Origin: Elusimicrobia bacterium GWB2_63_16
Lineage (GTDB): Bacteria > Elusimicrobiota > Elusimicrobia > Elusimicrobiales > UBA9959
Direction of reading: 5' to 3'
DNA length: 33,282 nt
Assembly (NCBI GenBank): GCA_001799715.1
Contig: MGTZ01000058.1
Location: forward strand, 15,922-49,203
The notes under the pieces were generated by a model. It saw only the letters and a program-made list of their open reading frames with translations, made no database searches and was not told where the DNA came from. A program made the position numbers and the translations under genes. Below, piece by piece: positions 24,188 through 32,238 of the stretch (position 1 is its first letter; the number at the start of each line of letters is the position of its first letter).

Positions 24188-24945
24188 ACCTGCTGATCAA
24201 TCTCTCTTTCGCGCTGTCGCTGGCCGCTCTGGCCGCGGCCGCCGCAGTCTACCTGTTCAGGGAACGGATGCCGCGCCGCCTGCTGCCCGGCCTGCTGGGC
24301 GCCGCTTGGCTGGCCCTCACCGCCGCGCTGGCGCTGCTCTGGGCGCGCCTGGGCCGCCCGCCGCTGTCCAACCAGTACGAGTCGCTGCTGACCATGCTCT
24401 GGTTCGTCTTCCCGCTCTCGTTCTATTACTACCGCCGCTACCCCGTACCCGAGGCCCTCTGGCCCGCCGCTTTCGCCGCACCGGTAATGCTGGGCGTGGC
24501 CGGCCTGCTCGACAGGACCGCCCGCCCGCTGATGCCGGCGCTGCGCTCCGACTGGCTGATCCTGCACGTCCTGGCTTCGATGGCCGCCTACGCGGCCTTC
24601 GCGCTGGCCGCCGTGGCCGGCGCCGCCGCTCTGGCCCGCCGCCGCTGCGCCGAGGACGAGGAGCTGCTGCTGCGCCTGACCAAGGCCGGCTTCGCCGCGC
24701 TCACGCTGGGCATAGCCAGCGGCTCGGTCTGGGCCGAGACCGCCTGGGGCTCCTGGTGGAGCTGGGACCCCAAGGAGACCTGGTCCCTGCTGACCTGGCT
24801 GGCCTACGCCGCCGCGCTGCACCTGCGCCGGCAGGGCTGGCGCGCGCACAAATTTGCGATAATGCTGATGGCCTGTTTCGCGCTGGTGCTGTTCACCTAT
24901 TTCGGGGTGAACTTTCTGCTCAGCGGCATGCACAGTTACGCCTGA
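24172..24945 (+). CDS. ccsA: Cytochrome c biogenesis protein CcsA/ResC, haem-handling subunit
   Basis: 257 residues, about eight membrane helices. The tryptophan-rich haem-binding WWD motif is intact at about 192-204 (WGSWWSWDPKETW), with histidines on either side that can ligate haem (H132 and those near 216-226). Together with ResB it delivers haem to CxxCH motifs outside the cytoplasm (system II). It overlaps resB by 16 bp, so the two are co-translated. The reading frame ends with a short FGVNFLLSGMHSYA, typical of the family. Confidence 0.92.
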   Translation: MAEKVNLLINLSFALSLAALAAAAAVYLFRERMPRRLLPGLLGAAWLALTAALALLWARLGRPPLSNQYESLLTMLWFVFPLSFYYYRRYPVPEALWPAAFAAPVMLGVAGLLDRTARPLMPALRSDWLILHVLASMAAYAAFALAAVAGAAALARRRCAEDEELLLRLTKAGFAALTLGIASGSVWAETAWGSWWSWDPKETWSLLTWLAYAAALHLRRQGWRAHKFAIMLMACFALVLFTYFGVNFLLSGMHSYA

Positions 24946-24962
24946 CGGCGCGCGGTTAAAGC

Positions 24963-25466
24963 ATGGATCTGAAGGAACTGATATTAAAGATCAAAGAGCG
25001 AGCCCTGAAACGGCAGGAACTCCTGCTGAAGGCTGGCATTTACTCCGGGGCGGCCGGCGCCGCCGCGCTGTTCCTTTTCTTCGGGCCCCCGCATTTGATA
25101 GAGGCCACCGAAACCCCTAAATTCTGCGGGCTCTGCCACTCGATGAAGCCCCAGCACTCGGCCTGGGAACATTCGGCCCACCGCTCGGCGCGCTGCATAG
25201 ACTGCCACCTGCCCAACGACAACGCCGTGAACCATTATGTCTGGAAGACCATAGACGGCAACAAGGACGTCTTCTACGAATTCTCCGGCCTGCGCGAGCA
25301 CGACGAGATCGAACTTTCGGCCCACGGCCACAAGGTGCTGCAGGCCAACTGCATACGCTGCCACGAGAGTACCGTGGCGCACATAGACCAGAAGCGCGCC
25401 TGCATAGACTGCCACCGCACCGCGGGCCACAAACGTCAGGGCATGACCCGGATCAGAGAGGACTAA
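24963..25466 (+). CDS. nrfH: NrfH-type tetrahaem quinol dehydrogenase
   Basis: 167 residues. One membrane anchor (about 24-42) is followed by four CxxCH haem sites beginning at C55, C78, C130 and C147. The first reads CGLCHSM, the CxxCHxM arrangement in which Met ligates haem 1 in NrfH. It takes electrons from menaquinol and passes them to NrfA. The nrfA start is 2 nt after its stop. The N-terminal leader (about 20 charged residues) is longer than in many NrfH proteins. No strong Shine-Dalgarno is present. Confidence 0.95.
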   Translation: MDLKELILKIKERALKRQELLLKAGIYSGAAGAAALFLFFGPPHLIEATETPKFCGLCHSMKPQHSAWEHSAHRSARCIDCHLPNDNAVNHYVWKTIDGNKDVFYEFSGLREHDEIELSAHGHKVLQANCIRCHESTVAHIDQKRACIDCHRTAGHKRQGMTRIRED

Positions 25467-25468
25467 CC

Positions 25469-26911
25469 ATGAAGAAACTTATATTCATCGCGCCGCTGCT
25501 GCTGCTCGCCGTCTCGGCCTGCACCAGGAAAGCCGAGCCGATACTGATCACCGAGCTCAAGGCCGGCGAGTACGAGCCCAAGGAATGGGCCAAGAACTGG
25601 CCGCTGGAATACGAGGGCTGGGAGGCCACCGCCAATCCCACCCCGGCGGGCAAGAGCTACTATAAGAAAGGCTGGGACACCGACGGCAAGATCTACGACA
25701 AGCTCTCCGAGTTCCCCTACATGCCGCTGCTGTTCAACGGCTGGGGCTTCGGCATAGAGTACAACGAGCCGCGCGGCCACATGCACATGCTCCAGGACGT
25801 GCTGGACGTGGACCCGTCCCGCCGCAAGGCCGGCGGCGCCTGCCTGACCTGTAAAACGCCCTATGCCCAGGAACTGCAGGCCAAGCACGGCAAGGACTAT
25901 TTCTCCAAGCCTTTCGACGAGATCCACGCGCTGATCCCCAAGAACCACCAGAAGCTGGGCGCGGCCTGCATACACTGCCACGACGAGAGCGACGCCTCGC
26001 TGCGCATCCTCAACCAGTTCACGCTCGGCAACGCCCTGAAGGACATGGGCGTGGACACGGCGAAGCTTTCCAACCAGGACATGCGCTCGCTGGTCTGCGC
26101 GCAGTGCCACGTCACCTACGTGGTCCGCAAGGACAAGGACATGAAGTCCGACTCCGTCTTCTTCCCCTGGCAGAACTCCAAGTACGGCCGCATCACGATA
26201 GAGGACATAATAAAGAGGATAAAGAGCGACCCCGCCCACCTGGAGTGGACGCAGGCCGTGACCGGCTTCAAGCTGGGCTTCCTGCGCCACGCCGAGTTCG
26301 AGCTGCTCTCCAACGACAGCACCCACTGGAAGGCGGGCCTGGCCTGCGCCGACTGCCACATGCCCTACACGCGCGCCGGCTCCAAGAAGATCTCGGACCA
26401 CCGCGTGATGAGCCCGCTCAAGAACGACATGAAGGCCTGCATACAGTGCCACACCGAGGGCAAGGAATGGCTGATGCAGCGCGTGAAGTCCATACAGGAC
26501 CGCACCGCCTCGCTACAGCTGCGCGCCGGCTACGCCACCGCCACGGCGGCCAAGCTGTTCGAACGCGCCAACGCCGCCCGCAAATCCGGCAAGCGCCTCG
26601 ACGAAGGCCTGTACGCCAAGGCCAAAGAGTATTACGAGGAGGCTTTCTACCGCGTCACGTTCATAGGCGCGGAGAACTCGATGGGTTTTCACAACCCGCC
26701 CGAGACGCTGCGCGTGCTGGGCGACGCCGCCTATTTCGCCGGCAAGTCCGAGGCGCTGGTGCGGCAGCTGCTGGCCGAGGCCGGCTCCCCCGCCCCCGCC
26801 AAGGTGGACCTGGAGCTGGGCAAGTACCTCAACAACCGCGGCAAGCGCGGCCTGAACTTCGACCGCACCGTGGAGATCAAGGACCCGTTCAAGAACCAGG
26901 AAAAATTCTAA
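25469..26911 (+). CDS. nrfA: Ammonia-forming pentahaem cytochrome c nitrite reductase, lipoprotein form
   Basis: 480 residues. The active-site haem motif CLTCK (C125-K129, Lys as ligand) and four CxxCH sites (from C167, C210, C293, C324) give the five haems of NrfA. Candidate substrate-pocket residues are the Arg in YNEPRGHMHM, the Tyr in CAQCHVTYV and the His in STHWKAGLACADCHMP. NrfA reduces nitrite to ammonium with six electrons outside the inner membrane. The signal sequence ends LLLAVSAC with the Cys at 18, a lipobox, so the enzyme is probably lipid-anchored rather than soluble. AGAGGA ribosome site; a strong terminator follows 25 bp after the stop. Confidence 0.97.
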   Translation: MKKLIFIAPLLLLAVSACTRKAEPILITELKAGEYEPKEWAKNWPLEYEGWEATANPTPAGKSYYKKGWDTDGKIYDKLSEFPYMPLLFNGWGFGIEYNEPRGHMHMLQDVLDVDPSRRKAGGACLTCKTPYAQELQAKHGKDYFSKPFDEIHALIPKNHQKLGAACIHCHDESDASLRILNQFTLGNALKDMGVDTAKLSNQDMRSLVCAQCHVTYVVRKDKDMKSDSVFFPWQNSKYGRITIEDIIKRIKSDPAHLEWTQAVTGFKLGFLRHAEFELLSNDSTHWKAGLACADCHMPYTRAGSKKISDHRVMSPLKNDMKACIQCHTEGKEWLMQRVKSIQDRTASLQLRAGYATATAAKLFERANAARKSGKRLDEGLYAKAKEYYEEAFYRVTFIGAENSMGFHNPPETLRVLGDAAYFAGKSEALVRQLLAEAGSPAPAKVDLELGKYLNNRGKRGLNFDRTVEIKDPFKNQEKF

Positions 26912-26935
26912 GGGACCGCCGCCCTGAAAAGAGTT

Positions 26936-26972
26936 AAGTAAAGCCCGCGCCCAGCGCGGGCTTTACTTTTTT
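26936..26972 (+). terminator. Intrinsic terminator of the nrf operon
   Basis: Arms 26936-26950 and 26954-26968 pair perfectly over 15 bp with a CCA loop, followed by a run of T to 26972. On the minus side there is no T run, so it acts on the plus strand. Confidence 0.92.
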
Positions 26973-27039
26973 GCAACCGCCAGGGCCGCCCGCACGTATT
27001 AAAGACAGAGGAGGCCGGCCCCCGCCGCCGGCAATATTG

Positions 27040-27045
27040 TAAAAT
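27040..27045 (+). promoter_or_regulatory. -10 box of a probable leaderless promoter for the TolC-like gene
   Basis: TAAAAT lies exactly 6 nt before the ATG at 27052 and no ribosome site is present. The -35 is not recognisable; a GCCGGC palindrome pair lies just upstream. Confidence 0.4.
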
Positions 27046-27051
27046 CAGACT

Positions 27052-28281
27052 ATGCGCGCTACCGCCTGCTTCGCCCTGCTGCTCTCCCTCGCCGCCCCCT
27101 GCGCCGCCGAGACGCTCACTTTGACCGCGGCCCGCGCGGAAATGCTCAAGGCCAGCCCGCAGGCCCGGGCCGCCGCGCTGGACCTGGAAACCGCCGCCGC
27201 GCGCCTGACTTCGGCCCGCGCCGGGCTCTACCCTTCCCTTTCGGCCTCCGCCTCTTACGCACGCTCCGGCAGCCAGGGACTGCAGCCCGGGGACTCCTAT
27301 TCCTACGGCTTCAACGGCACCCAGCCGCTCTTCTCCACGGCGCTGCCCGCCGCGGTGCGCTCGGCCGCCGCCTCGCACCGGGCGGCCGCCGCCGCCTACG
27401 ACAGGACCGCCTCGCGCCTGACCTACGAGCTGACCGCCGCTTTCGCCGACACCGTGAACGCGGGGGAAGCCCTCAAGCTCTCGGGCGAAACGCTGAAACG
27501 GCGCGCCGAGAACCTGGAACTGATACGCCTCAAGTACGAAGCCGGCCGCGAGAACAAGGCCGCGCTGCTGGAGACCGAAGCCGCGCTCAAGACCGCGCAA
27601 TGGCAGCATGAGCGCTACGGCAAGAACCTGCGCCTGCTGCAGCGCCGGCTCAACCGCCTGCTGGGCCGCCCCGCCCTGAGCGCCGCGCCGGAATTGAGCC
27701 TGCCGGCACCGCAGGAGCCGCCGGCCGATATTTCATCTTTTGCCGCCTCCCTCGAGAACCATTATTCGCTGCGCGCCGCCCGCGCCGCGCAGGACACGGC
27801 CAAAGCCTCGGCCGACACGGCTTTTGGCGCCCGCCTGCCCGAGGCCTCCGCCGACGGCAGCTACCGCTGGAGCGGCAGCGACTGGCCCGACAGGACCAAC
27901 GGCTGGTCGCTGGGCGCCAGCGTCAGTGTGCCTCTTTTCGCCGGCGGCCGGCTGGCGGCCAACGCCGAGGCGGCCAGGACGGCGCTGCGCTCGGCCGGCG
28001 AGGCGCTGCGCGACGCCTCCGACGAGGTCTATCTCAACGCCGAGGACGCTTTCCTGTCCTGGCGCGAGGCCAGGGCCTACCTGGACGTGGCCAAAAGCTC
28101 CCTGGCCGCCGCCGAAGCCAGGGCCTGGCTGGTGCGCAAGCAGTACCTGGCGGGGCAGGGCTCCTATTTCGAATGGCGTAACGTGGAAGAGCAGCTGATC
28201 AGCGAACAGAACCAGTACCTTTCGGCCGGGCGCGGGCTGGCGGTAAGCCAGGCCGCTTTCGCGCGGGCCCTTGGAGAATAA
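27052..28281 (+). CDS. TolC-family outer-membrane efflux protein
   Basis: 409 residues, signal peptide MRATACFALLLSLAAPCAAE. Two OEP repeats follow, each with long Ala-rich helices and a strand pair (LYPSLSASASYARSG; LPEASADGSYRWSGSDW; GASVSVPLFAGGRLAANAEA). These are the expected helical-barrel and beta-barrel halves of TolC-like channels. It is the outer-membrane exit of a tripartite system with the HlyD-like and MacB-like proteins encoded directly downstream (1-nt gap, then a 1-nt overlap). The substrate is unknown. Confidence 0.92.
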   Translation: MRATACFALLLSLAAPCAAETLTLTAARAEMLKASPQARAAALDLETAAARLTSARAGLYPSLSASASYARSGSQGLQPGDSYSYGFNGTQPLFSTALPAAVRSAAASHRAAAAAYDRTASRLTYELTAAFADTVNAGEALKLSGETLKRRAENLELIRLKYEAGRENKAALLETEAALKTAQWQHERYGKNLRLLQRRLNRLLGRPALSAAPELSLPAPQEPPADISSFAASLENHYSLRAARAAQDTAKASADTAFGARLPEASADGSYRWSGSDWPDRTNGWSLGASVSVPLFAGGRLAANAEAARTALRSAGEALRDASDEVYLNAEDAFLSWREARAYLDVAKSSLAAAEARAWLVRKQYLAGQGSYFEWRNVEEQLISEQNQYLSAGRGLAVSQAAFARALGE

Positions 28282-28282
28282 A

Positions 28283-29242
28283 GTGAAAAGACCTTTTTAC
28301 CGGACAAAGAAATTCATCTTCGGCCTGGCGCTGCTGCTGGTATTCGGCGGCAGCTGCGCGGCGCTCAAGAGCAAGCGGGCCAAGGCCGAGTCCAAACGCA
28401 TAGCGGAACTCGCCGCGGTAAAGCCCGAGCGCGGCACCCTGGTTACCAAGACGCAGGCCATAGCCAGCGTGGAGCCGGAGAACCGCGTGCTGGTCACCCC
28501 GTCGGTGGCCGGCCGGGCCGAGGAAGTGCTTTTCACCGAGGGCCAGCAGGTGGTCAAGGGCCAGGTGCTGGCCTGGGTCAGTTCCAGCGAGCGCACCGCG
28601 CTGATGGATTCGCTTAAAATGAAAGAGTCCACGCCGGAGGAGCGCCGCATGGTGGAGGAGGCCTATAACCTCACCCCCGTGGTGGCCCCTATCACCGGCA
28701 TGGTGGTCAAGCGCGCGGTGGAGCCGGGCCAGTCGGTCAGCCCCTCCAAAGAACTGGCCGTGGTCTCCGACCGCCTGATAGTCAAGACTTTCGTGGACGA
28801 GACCGACATAGGCGCCGTGCGGGAAGGCCAGCGGGCCGAGTTCTACCTGGACGCCTTCGCCAAGGAAAAGCGCGAGGGCCGCGTGCTGGCCATCTCGCAT
28901 GAATCCACTCAGAAGGACGGCGTGGTGGTCTACGAGGTGAAAGTTCTCCCCTCCGGCGGTCTCTCCGCCCTGCGCTCGGGCATGACCGCCGACGTGCTGA
29001 TCGTTACCGGCAACAAGAAGAACGCGCTGACGCTCCCCAAGAAGGCCGTGAAATACCGTGACGGCGAGGCCACGGTTTCCGTCAAAACTTCCGCTACGGC
29101 CAAGCTGACCGATAAGAACATCAAGGTGGGCGCTTCCGACGAGGCCCGCATTGAGGTGACCGAGGGCCTGGCCGAGACCGACACGGTCTACTATTCCACC
29201 GGCGTGGCCAAGGAGCGGTCAGGCTTCAACGTGGGCTTCTGA
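28283..29242 (+). CDS. HlyD/MacA-type periplasmic adaptor protein
   Basis: 319 residues from GTG 28283; a GGAG site with 6-nt spacing fixes this start over a TTG 12 nt upstream, which would lie inside that site. One N-terminal membrane helix (KKFIFGLALLLVFGG), then a barrel-sandwich (lipoyl) domain split around a short hairpin (SSSERTALMDSLKMK) and closed by VVAPITGMVVKRAVEPGQSV. A beta-barrel (IVKTFVDETDIGAVREGQ) and a membrane-proximal domain follow. The short hairpin differs from long-hairpin HlyD and is closer to MacA-type adaptors. It bridges the MacB-like ABC transporter and the TolC-like channel. Confidence 0.91.
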   Translation: MKRPFYRTKKFIFGLALLLVFGGSCAALKSKRAKAESKRIAELAAVKPERGTLVTKTQAIASVEPENRVLVTPSVAGRAEEVLFTEGQQVVKGQVLAWVSSSERTALMDSLKMKESTPEERRMVEEAYNLTPVVAPITGMVVKRAVEPGQSVSPSKELAVVSDRLIVKTFVDETDIGAVREGQRAEFYLDAFAKEKREGRVLAISHESTQKDGVVVYEVKVLPSGGLSALRSGMTADVLIVTGNKKNALTLPKKAVKYRDGEATVSVKTSATAKLTDKNIKVGASDEARIEVTEGLAETDTVYYSTGVAKERSGFNVGF

Positions 29243-31200
29243 TGCAGCCGCTCATAGAGATCAAAGAGGTCTCCAAGACCTACACTACCGGGGACTTCCG
29301 CGTGGAGGCCCTGAAGGCAGTGTCGCTTACCATAAACGCAGGAGAACTGGTGGCCCTCGTCGGTCCCTCGGGCTCTGGGAAGAGCACGCTGCTGCACATC
29401 ATGGGCTTCCTCGACCGGCCGGACTCCGGCGAGTATTATTTCGCCGGCCACCCCACGGCCAAGCTGCCGGAAAGCAGGCTGTCCGCCATACGCAGCCGCA
29501 TGGTGGGCTTCATCTTCCAGTCTTTCCATCTTTTAAAGCGCACCACGGCGCGCGACAACGTGCTGCTGCCCATGGTCTATACCGGCCTGGGCTCCGACGC
29601 CGCCAAGGCGCTGGACTGCCTGCGCCTGGTGGGCCTGGGCGACCGCGTGAAGCACAAATCCAACGAGCTCTCCGGCGGCCAGTGTCAGCGGGTGGCCATA
29701 GCCCGCGCGCTCGTAAACGACCCGCTGGTGATCATGGCCGACGAGCCCACCGGCAACCTGGACGCCGCCAGCCGCCAGGAAGTGATGCAGGTTATCAGGG
29801 ACCTCAGCGAGAAGGGCCAGACCATCATCATCGTTACGCACGACGACGAAGTAGCCGCGATGACCGACCGCACCGTGCGCCTGAAGGACGGCCGCATAGT
29901 TTCCGACGAAATCCGCCGCACTCGCGCGCCGGGCAAGGCCGCCGCCGCGGCCCTGCCGCCGGCCCGCCTCAGCTTTTCCCCCTCCGAATTCGCGGAGCAG
30001 CTCAAGGTGGCCTTCAAGGCCATCTGGAGCCACAAGATGCGCAGCGCCCTGACGGTGCTGGGCATCTTCATCGGCGTGGGCGCCATCATCTCGCTGATGA
30101 CCATCAGCGAGGGCTTCATGAAGAGCCTGCTCTCCGGCGCGAGCGAAGAGGACGCCAAGAAGGTGTGGGTGACGCCGCGCTGGCAGCACGGCAAGCCCCG
30201 CCGCAAGTTCACCATGGGCGAGGTGGAAGCCATCCGCAACCGCGTGCCGCTGGCCGAGAAGGTGACGCCGTCGCTGACCCGCAACGGCCTGGAGGTCTCG
30301 GCGGGCGACAAGCGCACCGAAGCCAATGTGCAGAGCCGCGAGGGCTACGACCCGGCCGAACAGGCCGCGAAACCCGACTATTTCGAGAACCGAAAGGTGG
30401 CGGGGCGCTTCTTCACCAGGGCCGAGAACCTGGGCCGCGCCAGGACGGCGGTGATCAACCAGGCGCTGGCCAAGAAACTCTTCGGCTCCGAGAACGCCGT
30501 CAACGCGGAGATCCGCATCAAGGACATCACCTTCACCGTGGTAGGCGTGGCCGATAACCACAAGGCGGAGGATATCTTCGGCGGGCAGCCCTCGGCCTAT
30601 ATCCCGCTGAGCACGGCCGGCAAGCGCGTGTTCGGCGCGAGCAAGCTGGACTACGTGGAAGTCGCGGCCCCGACGCCCGACGACGCGCAGGAGGTGCGGC
30701 GCCAGATCATCGGCGTGCTGCGCGACGCGCGCGGCCTGCGCGAGGACGCGGAAGAGGATTTCGAGGTGAAGACCTTCGAGACGCAGATAGAGATGTTCAA
30801 GAGCACCATGGGCAAGCTGTCGATGGTGGTCTACGGCATAGCCGGCATCTCGCTCCTTGTGGGCGGCATCGGCATCATGAACATCATGCTGGTCTCAGTC
30901 ACCGAGCGCACGCGCGAGATAGGCCTGCGCAAGGCGCTGGGCGCGCGCAACTCCGACATTCTGAGCCAGTTCCTGATAGAGGCGGTGGTGCTGTGCCTGA
31001 TAGGCGGGGTGCTGGGCGTGGGCCTGGGCTTCGGCCTGGGCTGGGCGGCCTACTTCTTTACCAAGGTGAAGCCGGCGCTGGGCGCCGGGACCATAGCTTT
31101 CGCTTTCGGTTTCTCCACCCTCATCGGCGTGGGTTTCGGCTTCTGGCCGGCCATGCGCGCCGCCATGCTGGACCCCATCGAAGCCCTCCGCTACGAGTAA
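29242..31200 (+). CDS. macB: MacB-like ABC transporter, fused ATPase and permease
   Basis: 652 residues. Residues 1-235 form the ATPase: Walker A GPSGSGKST, Q-loop IFQSFHLLKRTTARDN, signature LSGGQCQR, Walker B LVIMADEPTGNLD, H-loop IIIVTHDD. A linker leads to the MacB permease: first helix about 268-290 (MRSALTVLGIFIGVGAIISL), a periplasmic domain (about 300-520), and three C-terminal helices ending MLDPIEALRYE. MacB-type transporters expel peptides, lipids or macrolides by mechanotransmission. Its start overlaps the adaptor stop (TGATG). Confidence 0.94.
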   Translation: MQPLIEIKEVSKTYTTGDFRVEALKAVSLTINAGELVALVGPSGSGKSTLLHIMGFLDRPDSGEYYFAGHPTAKLPESRLSAIRSRMVGFIFQSFHLLKRTTARDNVLLPMVYTGLGSDAAKALDCLRLVGLGDRVKHKSNELSGGQCQRVAIARALVNDPLVIMADEPTGNLDAASRQEVMQVIRDLSEKGQTIIIVTHDDEVAAMTDRTVRLKDGRIVSDEIRRTRAPGKAAAAALPPARLSFSPSEFAEQLKVAFKAIWSHKMRSALTVLGIFIGVGAIISLMTISEGFMKSLLSGASEEDAKKVWVTPRWQHGKPRRKFTMGEVEAIRNRVPLAEKVTPSLTRNGLEVSAGDKRTEANVQSREGYDPAEQAAKPDYFENRKVAGRFFTRAENLGRARTAVINQALAKKLFGSENAVNAEIRIKDITFTVVGVADNHKAEDIFGGQPSAYIPLSTAGKRVFGASKLDYVEVAAPTPDDAQEVRRQIIGVLRDARGLREDAEEDFEVKTFETQIEMFKSTMGKLSMVVYGIAGISLLVGGIGIMNIMLVSVTERTREIGLRKALGARNSDILSQFLIEAVVLCLIGGVLGVGLGFGLGWAAYFFTKVKPALGAGTIAFAFGFSTLIGVGFGFWPAMRAAMLDPIEALRYE

Positions 31201-31203
31201 CAA

Positions 31204-31224
31204 ATAGGCTGGCGGCAGCCCTAT
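31204..31224. terminator. Weak bidirectional hairpin between convergent genes
   Basis: ATAGG-CTG pairs with CAG-C-CCTAT around a short GC loop with one bulge, in the 55-bp gap between the converging macB and PorV-like genes. The flanking T runs are short on both strands, so termination here is uncertain. Confidence 0.3.
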
Positions 31225-31255
31225 ATTTCCTCGCGCAGACAGCGCATTTTGTCGT

Positions 31256-32230
31256 TTAAAACTTCTTCTTCAGGGTGATCCGCTGGATGCCGCCCAGGGC
31301 CCCTTCCGGCGACATGGAGTAATCCAGTTCCGCGTTCATCACCCTAACGCCGGCCCCGGCGCTGAACGCCCCGGCCGCACCCTGCCGCGCGCCTCCGTTA
31401 AGGCCGCCGCGCAGACTTAAGCCCGACATGCTGCCCGGCCCGCCGAATAGTACATATTCCGTCCCCACGCTATAGGCGGTATATTTATCGTAAATGTAGC
31501 GCTTGGCGTCGAAATTCAGCATAAAGCCCTGCACCGGCATGAAGGCTATGCCGGCGTTCACGCTCAGCGGCAATTTCTCCCGTTGTGAAATATACGTTAT
31601 GCCGGGCCCCAGATTCTGCACGGACAGCCCCACCGAGGCGGGAAGGCCTTTAAGCCCGCGTTTCATGCCCAGGTCCACCGCGTAGCCCCGGCCCTTTATG
31701 CCCGCGATGGAACTTTCTATATACTTTACCGTGCCGCCCATGCTGTAGGCCCCGTAGTTCCGCGCCAGCGCCAAGCCGGCGGCCTGATCATAGGCGGCAT
31801 AACCGCCTGAACGACCGCGGCTGGCGGAGCGGCCCTCGATGTCGCCGCTGGAAAGTCTTGTAAAGCTGAGGCCCATTTTCCAGCCCTGCGAACCCGGCAG
31901 GGTGAAACCCGCCCCGGCGAAGTCGTGCGAAGAACCCAGGTACCAGGCACTGTGGCTGAGCGCCGCCTCGCCTTTTACCATAGAGGCGAGGCCGGCCGGG
32001 TTATAGTTCAGCGCGCTTATCCCGGAGGCCGAAGCCGCCCCCGCCGAAGACATGGCCCCGGCCCTGGCGTCGGTATCGATACGCAGGAACTCGGCGCCGC
32101 TCTCCAGCGCCATGCTTATCTTTGCCGACGGCAGCAATACGAACAGCAGCATAGGCGCAAGCACCCAGGGCCGCGCAAGCAGGTAAACCACACGGTTGGC
32201 TATATCATGATGAGGGTTTTTGTCTGTCAT
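31256..32230 (-). CDS. PorV/PorQ-like (UPF0164-type) outer-membrane protein
   Basis: 324 residues. A long N-region and hydrophobic core (ARPWVLAPMLLFVLLPSA) make a signal sequence, cleaved near ISMA-LESG. The mature start GAEFLRIDTDARAGAMSSAG followed by SGISALNYNPAGLASM is the hallmark of PorV/UPF0164 proteins. The rest is a beta-barrel of the FadL-like type with many Gly/aromatic strands, ending ALGGIQRITLKKKF. PorV is the outer-membrane subunit that shuttles type IX cargo in Bacteroidetes; relatives occur in other phyla. The gene upstream (8-nt gap) encodes a protein with a type-IX-like C-terminal domain, which supports a cargo/shuttle link. GGGGGG ribosome site. Confidence 0.87.
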   Translation of the reverse strand: MTDKNPHHDIANRVVYLLARPWVLAPMLLFVLLPSAKISMALESGAEFLRIDTDARAGAMSSAGAASASGISALNYNPAGLASMVKGEAALSHSAWYLGSSHDFAGAGFTLPGSQGWKMGLSFTRLSSGDIEGRSASRGRSGGYAAYDQAAGLALARNYGAYSMGGTVKYIESSIAGIKGRGYAVDLGMKRGLKGLPASVGLSVQNLGPGITYISQREKLPLSVNAGIAFMPVQGFMLNFDAKRYIYDKYTAYSVGTEYVLFGGPGSMSGLSLRGGLNGGARQGAAGAFSAGAGVRVMNAELDYSMSPEGALGGIQRITLKKKF

Positions 32231-32238
32231 AATCCCCC

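Noticed and set aside
28271-28282. Upstream TTG start for the HlyD-like protein
   Set aside because: It would lie over the ribosome site itself; GTG 28283 has GGAG with 6-nt spacing.
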